Source: Lachnospiraceae bacterium
Lineage (GTDB): Bacteria; Bacillota; Clostridia; Lachnospirales; Lachnospiraceae
Direction: 5' to 3'
NCBI GenBank assembly: GCA_022774705.1
Contig: JALFLM010000114.1
Coordinates: 1 to 64,000 of the forward strand
Length of the DNA: 64,000 nt
Below, one piece after another: positions 37,346-46,974 of the stretch (positions within the stretch are counted from its first letter, which is position 1; each line of letters starts with the position of its first letter). A model generated the notes under the pieces. That model ran no database searches, had not been told where the DNA came from, and was given only the letters and a program-made list of their open reading frames with translations. The translations under genes and the position numbers were made by a program.

Positions 37346-37615
37346 TCATGAATGAAAAGCTTCTGTACGTTTCCTCAGATATTTGGCTTTTGTTGCCATG
37401 CCGCCGCGGATATGCCGTTCAGACTTGTTCAGGTTCAGAACATCGCGGACACGGGAGGCAAGACAGGGGTTGATTTCGGTGAGGCGCACGGTAACGTCTT
37501 TATGCACCGTACTTTTGCTGATACCATATCGTTTCGCCGTCTGGCGTACTGTAGCTTTTTCCTCGATAATATAGTTGGCGATTTCCACAGCCCGTTCTTC
37601 TATGTAATCCTTCAA
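37346..37615 (-). CDS. spoIIID: Sporulation transcriptional regulator SpoIIID
   Basis: MKDYIEERAVEIANYIIEEKATVRQTAKRYGISKSTVHKDVTVRL. Confidence 0.94.
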   Translation of the reverse strand: MKDYIEERAVEIANYIIEEKATVRQTAKRYGISKSTVHKDVTVRLTEINPCLASRVRDVLNLNKSERHIRGGMATKAKYLRKRTEAFHS

Positions 37616-37699
37616 AAAAAGCCTCCGAAGACACTGTTTGTACAGTGTATGCGGAGACCGGTCCGACTATGCGGAGGATTATCGGGTGCCGATACTTAT

Positions 37700-38070
37700 T
37701 CTTTACAATATTTTTCTATCACGCATTCATGTTTTTTATCTCTTTTATTGTAATTTATCCCTACAAGCAGGAGATTGCCTGCATATTCATCCAGTATTCC
37801 TGAGTAATTCTTTTCTTTGATCTGTTTTATAGCACCCTGAGCTGATTGATCCCACTTTAATTCCACAATCATGGCAGGCTTATCCGTGTATTTTCCGGGA
37901 AGGAAAACAATATCTGCAAATTGCTGAAAGAATAGCCGTCATACCAGCGTTTTGTATCTTCAAAATTTATATCATACTGAAGACAGAGATTTTTTACTTC
38001 ATCCTCTGTAAAGCCAACATATTCTGCCAGTTTTTTAGGCTGGAGCATGGTGTATTCCCTGAAATTAAAT
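37700..38070 (-). pseudogene. Remnant of AAA-ATPase/PD-(D/E)XK (DUF1703-type) protein
   Basis: Reverse-strand fragments FREYTMLQPKKLAEYVGFTEDEVKNLCLQYDINFEDTKRWYDGYS and FADIVFLPGKYTDKPAMIVELKWDQSAQGAIKQIKEKNYSG...LLLVGINYNKRDKKHECVIEKY in different frames. Confidence 0.75.
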
Positions 38071-38190
38071 TACATCATATTTATTTAAAAATGTTTCATA
38101 ATCAGGATCGGCTGCTTTGTGAAGCCGCGGTATGCGGATTGTTGCACCTGCTCATTGCCGTTCAATCAGAAAGTAAATGGTAGATTGTTG

Positions 38191-38952
38191 TTAATTAAAT
38201 GGAAGATTGCCGTCGTCGAGAGAAAAAACATCGCCAAATTCATAGTCTTCGTCCGGATCATAATCACCCATATCAAACATTTCTTCCAGGTATTCATCGT
38301 AAGCATTCAATACCTGTTCCATCTTCTTTCTGGCTTTTTTATTGCCGGTAATTTCGTAAAATTTCGATGCTGCCGTGAACATGACATCGTTTTCCTCTGT
38401 ACATTCGTCACCATCTCCGATGAATTGCCGGATCAGCTGTTCGGCTTCATCAAATTCCTTCGTTTTCATCATGGCATAGACACCGGCAGCGGTAGCGTGG
38501 ACATTTTCCGGTTCAGCTGCAATCCATTCCCGACAATACTGTGCAGATTCTTTGTTGCGTCCGAGGGAAGAGAGGGTGGTGGTGCGCAGAAATTTCAGGT
38601 CAGAACCGGTGTATTCGGGCCAGGAAAACAGGCTGAGAAGCTCATCACATACTTTGAGAAGATGCTCATAATCCTGTTTCATGTCCAGTTCATCCGTAAG
38701 ATCTTCAATCCATCCTGAGAAATCATAAGCGAAGTCTGTGGCATCATCCAGCAGCACCAGCTCAGGCGCAAAAGAAGGATCGATCTGCCTCTGTTCAATA
38801 ACGATTTCCTTCAGCAGCTCAAATGCCTGCATCCAGCAGCTGTCATTCTTTACGGCGCCGATCATGTTCTCATAACATTTTTCAGTTAATGTATTAAATT
38901 TTTTCAACTTTTTGTTCATTGACTTATTGCTTTTCAGTTTGTTGTCACTCAT
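38191..38952 (-). CDS. Hypothetical protein (TPR-like, acidic)
   Basis: 253-aa ORF; helical-repeat-like composition, acidic C-terminus. Confidence 0.6.
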   Translation of the reverse strand: MSDNKLKSNKSMNKKLKKFNTLTEKCYENMIGAVKNDSCWMQAFELLKEIVIEQRQIDPSFAPELVLLDDATDFAYDFSGWIEDLTDELDMKQDYEHLLKVCDELLSLFSWPEYTGSDLKFLRTTTLSSLGRNKESAQYCREWIAAEPENVHATAAGVYAMMKTKEFDEAEQLIRQFIGDGDECTEENDVMFTAASKFYEITGNKKARKKMEQVLNAYDEYLEEMFDMGDYDPDEDYEFGDVFSLDDGNLPFN

Positions 38953-39149
38953 ATGATTTGTCCTTTCACAGCAGCCTGTTTTCGACTGGTCTTTGACGGC
39001 TATTATATATTATACGCTATTTGCGGAAAGCGCGCTATAAAACGGCAGGAAATTTTTGATACGAAATTTATGAATCGGACTGAAATTAATGAGCGGGCTG
39101 ATAAAAGTATGACAGGATTTGGATACACCTGATTCTCCGCACGATAAAA

Positions 39150-39170
39150 CCCCCGGTTATCCGGGGGGGT
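39150..39170 (-). terminator. Intrinsic terminator after pgi
   Basis: Minus strand CCCCCGG ATAA CCGGGGG TTTT. Confidence 0.8.
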
Positions 39171-39209
39171 GGTATATCAGTGTGCATGACTGATGGGGGA
39201 TCTGATGTT

Positions 39210-40559
39210 TTACTGCATTCTCGCTAAAAGTGCGGCCCGTGCTTCTTCGAAACCGGGTTTTCCGAGAAGTGCAAACATGTTTTTCTTATATGCTTCCACA
39301 CCGGGCTGGTCGAAGGGATTGATTCCCAGCAGATATCCGCTGATGCCGCAGGCAAATTCAAAGAAATAGAACAGCTGTCCCAGAGAGTATTCGTCCATGG
39401 CGGGAATCGTTACCATCAGGTTGGGAACACCTCCGTCCACATGGGCCAGAATCGTTCCGTTCATGGCATTTTTATTGACAAAATCCATGGGTTTGTCTGC
39501 CAGGTAGTTCAGTCCGTCCAGATCATTGTCTTCTGCCTTCAGGATGATATCCTTTTTCACGGATTCCACGTTCAGTACGGTTTCAAATGTGATATTGCTG
39601 CCGTCCTGAATAAACTGGCCCAGAGAGTGCAGATCGGTGGAGAAATCCACAGATGCGGGATACAGGCCTTTGCCGTCTTTTCCTTCGCTTTCGCCCATAA
39701 GCTGTTTCCACCATTCTGCGATATAGTGCAGGTTGGGTTCGTAGTTGGCCAGGATTTCGATGGCTTTTCCTCTTCTTAAAAGCAGGTTTCTTACGGCTGC
39801 ATACAGAAGGGAATCATTTTCTTCGTAGGGAAGTTCCAGGCAGCGTTTTCTGCAGTCGGCTGCACCGGCCATTAACTGATTCAGATCGGCTCCGCTGGCA
39901 GCGATGGGCAGAAGGCCTACCGCAGTCAGTACGGTAAATCTGCCGCCTACATCGTCCGGTACTACAAAGGTTTCATAGCCTTCTTCTGCGGACAGACTCT
40001 TAAGTGCTCCGCGCTTGCGGTCTGTAGTTGCATAGATTCGTTTTGCAGCCTCTTCTTTGCCGTATTTTTCAATCAGAAGATTTTTTAAGACGCGGAATGC
40101 AATGGCGGGCTCTGTTGTGGTCCCGGATTTGGAGATAACATTCACGGAAAAATCACGGTCACCGATAATTTCAATCAGATCAGACAGGTAAGAACCGCTG
40201 ATGCTGTTGCCGGCAAAATAAATTTCAGGGGCTTTACGGGTATCTGCACCCAGTTTATTAACAAAATTGTGATTCAGAAAGGAAATGGCAGCTCTGGAAC
40301 CAAGATAGGAGCCGCCGATGCCGATTACTACCAGTACATCGGAGTCATTGCGGATTTTTTCTGCTGCTGCCTGAATCCGCGCAAATTCTTCTCTGTCGTA
40401 CTGTTCGGGCAGGTCGATCCATCCAAGAAAATCGTTTCCGGGGCCGGTACGTGACAGAAGATCCTCTTTTGCCTGAAGCACAAGGCGCTTCATCATGGTG
40501 ATTTCACTTTCTTTTACAAATTTTTTTGCATTTTCATAGGAAAAGGTAACTTTACTCAT
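39210..40559 (-). CDS. pgi: Glucose-6-phosphate isomerase
   Basis: [71 protein letters not shown]. Confidence 0.97.
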   Translation of the reverse strand: MSKVTFSYENAKKFVKESEITMMKRLVLQAKEDLLSRTGPGNDFLGWIDLPEQYDREEFARIQAAAEKIRNDSDVLVVIGIGGSYLGSRAAISFLNHNFVNKLGADTRKAPEIYFAGNSISGSYLSDLIEIIGDRDFSVNVISKSGTTTEPAIAFRVLKNLLIEKYGKEEAAKRIYATTDRKRGALKSLSAEEGYETFVVPDDVGGRFTVLTAVGLLPIAASGADLNQLMAGAADCRKRCLELPYEENDSLLYAAVRNLLLRRGKAIEILANYEPNLHYIAEWWKQLMGESEGKDGKGLYPASVDFSTDLHSLGQFIQDGSNITFETVLNVESVKKDIILKAEDNDLDGLNYLADKPMDFVNKNAMNGTILAHVDGGVPNLMVTIPAMDEYSLGQLFYFFEFACGISGYLLGINPFDQPGVEAYKKNMFALLGKPGFEEARAALLARMQ

Positions 40560-40828
40560 TTTTTATTATCCCTTCTGCCGAAGCTTAGAATTTTTTCAAT
40601 CCGTGACATGATGATTTCTTCATCGTGATCACTGTCTATCATAATCTCAATCCAGTCGTTCTGGCAGATTCCCAGAGAAAGTACTTTCATATAATCTTTC
40701 ACACTGGTTATTTTGCTGCCGGTTTTTATGGAGATAAAACATTGTTCCTCCAGTGCAGTCTGGCGGAGCAGGACGGCTATGCCAACATGAATTCCACCTG
40801 GTGTGGTTACCTGAATTTTTTTAATCAT
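40556..40828 (-). CDS. Atypical HPr-family phosphocarrier-like protein
   Basis: [22 protein letters not shown]...[13 protein letters not shown] aligns ungapped to HPr. Confidence 0.8.
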   Translation of the reverse strand: MIKKIQVTTPGGIHVGIAVLLRQTALEEQCFISIKTGSKITSVKDYMKVLSLGICQNDWIEIMIDSDHDEEIIMSRIEKILSFGRRDNKK

Positions 40829-40841
40829 GGGTCCGGCTCAA

Positions 40842-41201
40842 TCAGGACAGGATACGGATTCTGCTGCCGATATTCAGTACAGGAACTTCGGAGTCTTCCA
40901 CAACGATTGTTCCGGGCAGTCCATCGATTTCACCGGTAAAACGGATGGAAATATGTCCCAGCGCTTCCAGATTTTTCTGAACGACGTCACCTACCAGAAC
41001 GATCTTATATTCTTTACCATCGATTTCCAGAACCTGTCCTGCCTCGATTGCTGCAGATGCATCCTTTACATCGATGCTGTAGCAGTAGTCCTTCAGGGTA
41101 TCCGGTGCGCTGTCACCAAACAGGATGATAGTTTTTTCTTCCAGAAAAGCAGATGCAAGTTCGCCTTTGCCTTTAACTTCGTTTTCATAAATAGCACGCA
41201 T
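40842..41201 (-). CDS. srlB: PTS glucitol/sorbitol transporter subunit IIA
   Basis: TIILFGDSAPDTLKDYCYSIDV; VGDVVQKNLEALGHISIRFTGEIDGLPGTIVVED. Confidence 0.92.
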   Translation of the reverse strand: MRAIYENEVKGKGELASAFLEEKTIILFGDSAPDTLKDYCYSIDVKDASAAIEAGQVLEIDGKEYKIVLVGDVVQKNLEALGHISIRFTGEIDGLPGTIVVEDSEVPVLNIGSRIRILS

Positions 41202-41328
41202 AATAATTTCTCCTTATATTTCTTATTAATTCATGATTACCGATTCATGTGTTTCATGTTTCAGATTAAATGTCAAAATCAGATATTAAAACTAAATGTC
41301 GAAATTCAGATATAAAATCATATAAGTA

Positions 41329-43245
41329 TTACGCATCTTCAAACAACTGATTGTTTTTGATCATGGACAGAATAAAATCATCAGCCGTTTTCAGGCGGGA
41401 GATTTCTTCAATCAGTTCCTCGTGGGATGCGATTACCAGCAATTCATTGTAAATATGTACCAGAAGATCATCATTTTCTTCTGATTCCTCAGGCAGTACC
41501 AGCAGCAGGACCAGACGGATGCCGTCTTCTCCGGACCGGCGGGCGACCACCCCAAGGGCTAGAACAATCTTGTCTCCCTTATACTGTAAATGGGGAAAAG
41601 CGATGTTCTTATCAAATATCATGGAACTTTTTTCTTCCCGTTCCAGCAGTTTTTCCCGGAATTCACAGTCCAGAACCTCATCCTCGATCAGGCTGTCCAC
41701 CATGTACAGAAGATTTTCCTGATATGTAAGATTCCGGTTCAGTACAAAGAAGCGCTCCTGCTCCAGAATTGCCGCAATCAGGGAATTCAGCCCTGTTTTC
41801 ATGGAAACATCAAGATGTTTCGTGAATTTCAGCTGTTCTATTTTTCTGAGAACTTCCACTTCATCGAATACTTCTTCCAGATAGATCACCGGTATGGAAG
41901 GATTCTCAAATTCCCGTGCAGTTGAGATGATCAGATCAAAATCGTCTCTGTTCTCCGCTTCCCGTTCTGTCATCAGTTCAAATGTTGTCTGGTCCGACAG
42001 CATCTTTCTTAACTGAATCTCGATCAGCTTTCCTGAAATCGCACCCTGTGCACAGACAATTCCCACACGGAATGTTTTCTGTCCTTTGTAATGCTGCTCC
42101 TCCAGAAACAGGCTGAAGTAGGAAGCAAGAAAGCCAAGTTCATCGTCCAGTACGACCAGGCTGGTCTGTTCTTCAATCACTTTTTTTGCCAGTTCCGCCA
42201 TTTTACAGGCCAGAGGGAATTTCTCCCGGATATCCGCCAGAGCATAGTTTTTGATATGGAACTGGTATTTCAGTCGGTTCAGCATAAAATTGATGTGATA
42301 CACAAATTCATCCAGCAGATCTGTGGGTGCAATATGAAAATTCATATCGTATGCAATGCGGTTCAGAATCTTCACCACCAGTTCGGCAACTTCCTCACTG
42401 ATCTCCATCATCTGCAGATTATCTTTATCCATGGGTGTACGCATGCCTGCGATGGGCAGGGATATGAAAATCACTTCCTCCATGGGTATTTCCAGCTGAA
42501 AAATCCGCACCGTTTCTTTTACCACCTTTTCTGCAAAGAGATAGGCTCTGGTCTGTTTCAGTTCCAGATATTTTTCCTGCAGTGTTCCCAGAGGGTGGTC
42601 GTTCAGTACGCGGTCTATCATCAGCGTATAGGAACGCATGAAATACTGTGAAGTCATATAGTCCAGGCCGAATTCCTCACAACATTCGTTTACCATGATC
42701 TCCAGATCGTCATCCAGTATAAATCTTTCAAAAACATGATCATACATGTGTTCCAGTATGAACAGACGAAGCTGAAGTTCCTCGCCTTCCAGGCGGATTC
42801 CCGTATTGGTTTTACCGATGATCTTTACCTGATAGCTGTCCAGCATTTCACGCAGTTTTTTCAGATCCACATTAATGGTGGTGCGTCCCACACACATTTC
42901 ATCTGCCAGATCATCAATGAGCACTGCATTTTCCTCGTGCATCAGCCGCCTCATAATGTAGCCGTACCGCTTTGCCGGTGAATTCAGATAATCGTTCCGG
43001 CAGTAAACCAGCTGTTTTCTCTCCCGGAAGCTTTTATCATCCAGAATAAACAGCATATATCTGCCCGATGCGGATTCTACCAGAGCGCTCCCGTCAAGGA
43101 TCTGATTCAGTTCCTTAATGTCATTTCTTATGGTCTTTGTGCCAACTTTCAGTTTTTCGGCCAGACTTTCCAGCCTGGCATTTTTGCGCAGTTCCATAAT
43201 ATTCAGAATCTGTGCAAGCCTGCTGTCTGAAGTTCCTGTTCTCAT
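41329..43245 (-). CDS. PRD/EIIA-containing BglG-type transcriptional regulator of the sorbitol operon
   Basis: Two N-terminal HTH regions, PRDs, EIIB-like segment (FRVGIVCAQGAISGKLI), C-terminal EIIA-like domain. Confidence 0.88.
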   Translation of the reverse strand: MRTGTSDSRLAQILNIMELRKNARLESLAEKLKVGTKTIRNDIKELNQILDGSALVESASGRYMLFILDDKSFRERKQLVYCRNDYLNSPAKRYGYIMRRLMHEENAVLIDDLADEMCVGRTTINVDLKKLREMLDSYQVKIIGKTNTGIRLEGEELQLRLFILEHMYDHVFERFILDDDLEIMVNECCEEFGLDYMTSQYFMRSYTLMIDRVLNDHPLGTLQEKYLELKQTRAYLFAEKVVKETVRIFQLEIPMEEVIFISLPIAGMRTPMDKDNLQMMEISEEVAELVVKILNRIAYDMNFHIAPTDLLDEFVYHINFMLNRLKYQFHIKNYALADIREKFPLACKMAELAKKVIEEQTSLVVLDDELGFLASYFSLFLEEQHYKGQKTFRVGIVCAQGAISGKLIEIQLRKMLSDQTTFELMTEREAENRDDFDLIISTAREFENPSIPVIYLEEVFDEVEVLRKIEQLKFTKHLDVSMKTGLNSLIAAILEQERFFVLNRNLTYQENLLYMVDSLIEDEVLDCEFREKLLEREEKSSMIFDKNIAFPHLQYKGDKIVLALGVVARRSGEDGIRLVLLLVLPEESEENDDLLVHIYNELLVIASHEELIEEISRLKTADDFILSMIKNNQLFEDA

Positions 43246-43515
43246 AACATACATCCCCCAAAAATATGTCATACAATATAATCCGGTCATCATTTCCCAT
43301 AACCCGTTCCCCGGGCACTCATCCTCAGGATGAAATGCCCACCGGGTTATTATGTAAAGGATAATCTGATTATACCTGAAACTATAGATTGATTAAAGCT
43401 GCAATTTTTCAGGGGGATGGAAATCCGGCAGATTAATCTGTTTTCAATTTCCTGTCTATTGTCAGATTTCTGTTCTTCATCAGCCTCGGGTCTTTTATCA
43501 GTTTCCGGTTTTCTA

Positions 43516-44328
43516 TCAGCCTCTTGTCTTGCCACCTGCTACATTGTAGGTTACGCCGTGGATATAGGAAGCCTTTTCGCTGCCCAGATAGCATACCAGG
43601 TCGGCAACCTCTGACAGTTTGCCGGAGCGGCCCAGGGGAGTGGTGGAGGTTTTGCTGTAGCCTGCTCTCAGATCATCAACCGTGATGCCTCTGGTATAAG
43701 CCAGAGCTGTTTCGTAACCGATGGTGCGTAATCCGGTTGCTTCCATGATGCCGGGTGCTACGCCTACCACACGTACACCCTGTTTGCCCAGTTCTTTTGC
43801 CCAGGATCTGGTGAAGGAGTTTACTGCATTTTTGGTTGCTGCATAGATACTCTGTCCTTCGGAACCTTCCAGTCCGCTTTCTGAAGACATGTTGATGATG
43901 ACACCGTCTTTTTTATCGACCATGACACGTCCTGCGGCCTGAGCGCATAAGTAAACACCTTTCAGATTGACATTGACAACCTTGTCAAATACATTATCAT
44001 CCAGCTCGAATTCTCCATGAGGCTGTTTTGCATCTACCAGAAGTCTGGGAATGTTGATACCTGCATTATTTACCAGAACATCGACTGTTCCGAATGTGTC
44101 AACGGTCTGTTTTACCATATCTTCAACACTTTCACGATCTGTAACGTTGGTTACCACATACAGAAGCTTGTCGGAATCGGAATCCATCTCCGGTGCATTG
44201 GGGCTCATGTCTGCAATAACAACATTGGCACCCTGCTCCAGAAATTCTTCTGCTACCGCTTTACCGATACCTGATGCACCACCTGTTACGATTACTGTTT
44301 TTCCTTCTAAATTTAACCAGCTGTTCAT
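43516..44328 (-). CDS. Sorbitol-6-phosphate 2-dehydrogenase (SDR)
   Basis: TVIVTGGASGIGKAVAEEF; VNNAGINIPR; YAATKNAVNSFTRSWAKE. Confidence 0.9.
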   Translation of the reverse strand: MNSWLNLEGKTVIVTGGASGIGKAVAEEFLEQGANVVIADMSPNAPEMDSDSDKLLYVVTNVTDRESVEDMVKQTVDTFGTVDVLVNNAGINIPRLLVDAKQPHGEFELDDNVFDKVVNVNLKGVYLCAQAAGRVMVDKKDGVIINMSSESGLEGSEGQSIYAATKNAVNSFTRSWAKELGKQGVRVVGVAPGIMEATGLRTIGYETALAYTRGITVDDLRAGYSKTSTTPLGRSGKLSEVADLVCYLGSEKASYIHGVTYNVAGGKTRG

Positions 44329-44498
44329 ATGATTTATTCCTTTCTGCAAACTGCTTCAAAATATTTATAATGATTGATTTATTGTTTCTGTTTTATTGAT
44401 TGTTTGATTGTTGTTTCTCCGTTTTGAAATTTTTGTCTGTTTTGTCCGATATTATAATCCGGCAATACAGTCGTCGTTTCATATGTTACGGTGACTTT

Positions 44499-45578
44499 TT
44501 ATAAGCCGGGATAAAGTCCGATACTTGCAACCCATGCAACCAGTACACGGGGAACACCGATCAGGAATCTGGAGTAGAGAACAGAGGGAACACCAACCTC
44601 TACTGTTTCGGGTTCTGCTTCTGCAAGCCCCAGACCTACGGGAATGAAATCACATGCACACTGGGTGTTGATTGCAAATAATGCAGGCAGAGCCAGGCTG
44701 GGAGCAATGTTGCCCTTGCCGATTTCCACACCGATCATGGTACCGATTACCTGTGCGATTACTGCGCCGGGGCCCAGCAGAGCAGACAGTACGGGGATGG
44801 AGCAGATGAAGCCAAGTACGATTAATCCGATACCGTTGCCTGCCAGCGGAACCAGCATTTTAGCGAACCAGTCACCGAAACCGGAGCCCTGAATGATACC
44901 GATCAGCATGGCTACAAATGCCATGAAGGGAAGAATGGTGGTGATCATGGACTGAATCGCATCTCTGGCTGCCTGATACAGGGTATTTACCACTTTACCG
45001 GCTCCCATACCAATCTTCTGGATAATACTGTTCTTGCTGTTTTCAGCCAGAGTCTGGGAAACTTTTTTGTCAGCGCTGTATTTGAATTCGCGCTTGGGTG
45101 CTTCTTCTTTTGCTTCAGCTTCTTTTACGGCTTCTGCTTTTGCAGGAGCAGCTTCTTTTGCAGGGGTGGCTGCCTTTACAGGAGAAGCTGCAGCAGCTGC
45201 GTCATCAGCGGGGCTGATCTGATTCAGACCTACAGCGGAAACATAGATATCTTCTGTGATGAATTTTGCCAGAGGTCCGCTTTTTCCAACGGGCATAATG
45301 TTGATGGTGGGGATTCTCTTCTGAGGGTAGATACCGCAGCGCAGAGTGCCGCCGCAGTCGATTACCACCAGGAAAGTTTCTTCATCAGGAACAGAAGTCT
45401 TGAAACCGTTTACTGCGGTACAGCCTGTCAGTTCCACGATTTTGCCAACGATTTCCGGCTCTGCACCGCCGCCGGTGATGAAAACCAGTTTATCCTTGCC
45501 GGCTTCCGGTTTTACTGTTAACGGGCCGCCGAATCCGCCGCTGCCTCTTTCAATCTTAATTGCTCTGTATTCTGCCAT
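44499..45578 (-). CDS. srlE: PTS glucitol/sorbitol transporter subunit IIB(C)
   Basis: [82 protein letters not shown]. Confidence 0.95.
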   Translation of the reverse strand: MAEYRAIKIERGSGGFGGPLTVKPEAGKDKLVFITGGGAEPEIVGKIVELTGCTAVNGFKTSVPDEETFLVVIDCGGTLRCGIYPQKRIPTINIMPVGKSGPLAKFITEDIYVSAVGLNQISPADDAAAAASPVKAATPAKEAAPAKAEAVKEAEAKEEAPKREFKYSADKKVSQTLAENSKNSIIQKIGMGAGKVVNTLYQAARDAIQSMITTILPFMAFVAMLIGIIQGSGFGDWFAKMLVPLAGNGIGLIVLGFICSIPVLSALLGPGAVIAQVIGTMIGVEIGKGNIAPSLALPALFAINTQCACDFIPVGLGLAEAEPETVEVGVPSVLYSRFLIGVPRVLVAWVASIGLYPGL

Positions 45579-45596
45579 TTTCGTTCCTCTCCTTTT

Positions 45597-46136
45597 CTAC
45601 AGTGTATTTTTCAGTTCGATATTCTGCTGTTTCATAACCATTTTTGTGGTAAAATCGGTAACCCAGCCTGCGAAGAAATTCATTACAAGACCAACCAGCA
45701 TGTAACGCAGTGCCAGAGGTGTTGTACTCAGACCCAGTGTGGAGATACCGTCTGCAATACCCAGATAAATGAAAATTTCGCCTACATTAATGTGCGGGAA
45801 CATACCGCTGTTGGTATGGCAGTGATAAGTGGATGCCGCATAATAACTGGGTTTCATTCTTTCCGGAAGAAATTTGCCCATTGACAGTGCCATGGGATTT
45901 CCCAGCATGAATGCGGAAATAAAAGGAAGAACACCGTATGCGAGAATTACATTTCCTGAGCAGACACGGGCGAATTTATTGATTCTTTCCTGTCCGATCA
46001 AAGCAATCAGGGCATTCATGAAAACCAGCAGTAACAGAACTTTGGGAACAATGCTGGAAACCCATCCGATAAATGTCTGAGCTCCAGTATCAAACAGGCC
46101 CATAAAACCTTCAGCAACGTTTACAACAATATCCAT
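45597..46136 (-). CDS. srlA: PTS glucitol/sorbitol transporter subunit IIC
   Basis: AEGFMGLFDTGAQTFIGWVSSIVPKVLLLLVFMNALIALIGQERI; YHCHTNSGMFPHINVGEIFIYLGIADG. Confidence 0.95.
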   Translation of the reverse strand: MDIVVNVAEGFMGLFDTGAQTFIGWVSSIVPKVLLLLVFMNALIALIGQERINKFARVCSGNVILAYGVLPFISAFMLGNPMALSMGKFLPERMKPSYYAASTYHCHTNSGMFPHINVGEIFIYLGIADGISTLGLSTTPLALRYMLVGLVMNFFAGWVTDFTTKMVMKQQNIELKNTL

Positions 46137-46151
46137 ATTAACCTCCTCTTT

Positions 46152-46634
46152 CTATGCCTGCTTTCTGCGGCTGAACATATTGACAACTTTTGTTAATGGT
46201 GCAGGTTCTTCCAGGATTTCACCGCCATTCATGAGAATATTGTAATTGGAAGACGCCTCCTGAACTGCTTTGGACAGCGGTCTGGCAAGATGAAGGTTTC
46301 TGCAGTCCTCCGGTTTGATACTGCCCACATCCATGCCTTCAAAACCTTTCAGTTCATGGAATCTGGCAAAAACGGTAACACCCTGCATGTAACTTCCTTC
46401 CAGTATGTTTCCCCTTTCATCTATGGCAAACATGGCGATGGCACCGGCCCGTAAAGCACCTTTGCTTTTGCCGATCGCCACCCGGCCCTGCTGCCGCAGC
46501 CTGCGGTAACTGGTATTGAAACTTTTCATCTGCACGAATGTCAGCAGATACTGCAGAATAAATGCTGCGCAAAACAGAATAATCAGCGGGATAATATTCA
46601 TGATGTCTCTCCTTTCAGAACCTGTATCAATCAA
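46152..46634 (-). CDS. gutM: GutM-type glucitol operon activator
   Basis: N-terminal TM, YRRLRQQGRVAIGKSKGALRAGAIAMFAIDERGNILEGSYMQGVTVFARF. Confidence 0.9.
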   Translation of the reverse strand: MIDTGSERRDIMNIIPLIILFCAAFILQYLLTFVQMKSFNTSYRRLRQQGRVAIGKSKGALRAGAIAMFAIDERGNILEGSYMQGVTVFARFHELKGFEGMDVGSIKPEDCRNLHLARPLSKAVQEASSNYNILMNGGEILEEPAPLTKVVNMFSRRKQA

Positions 46635-46974
46635 ATCCAGACTTTTTCATCAGCTGCATGGCCATGTGCACTTTTGTTTTGTCTGATGAAATAATACAAT
46701 ATTTATTGTACAATATTAATACATTGTTTTTCTTGCTGGTTGAAATATAAAAATTATTTCATAAAATAAATGGACTTTAACAGTATTAGTTCGTAAAATT
46801 TCCACAATCTGGAATTTCGCCGGATGATTGCATTCAGGTTGAGGATTTCTGCTTTGTATGATATATTTTTGATAATATAATTGTAACGTGAGAGAAGAGC
46901 GTCTCTCCGGTAAGCCCCCCGGCGGATTGCGGCGATAAGTATAACTGATCTGAGAAATACAGGAGGATGCGGCT

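Noticed and set aside
37638-37820. 60-aa plus-strand ORF downstream of spoIIID
   Set aside because: Overlaps the reverse-strand pseudogene; no RBS or recognisable family.
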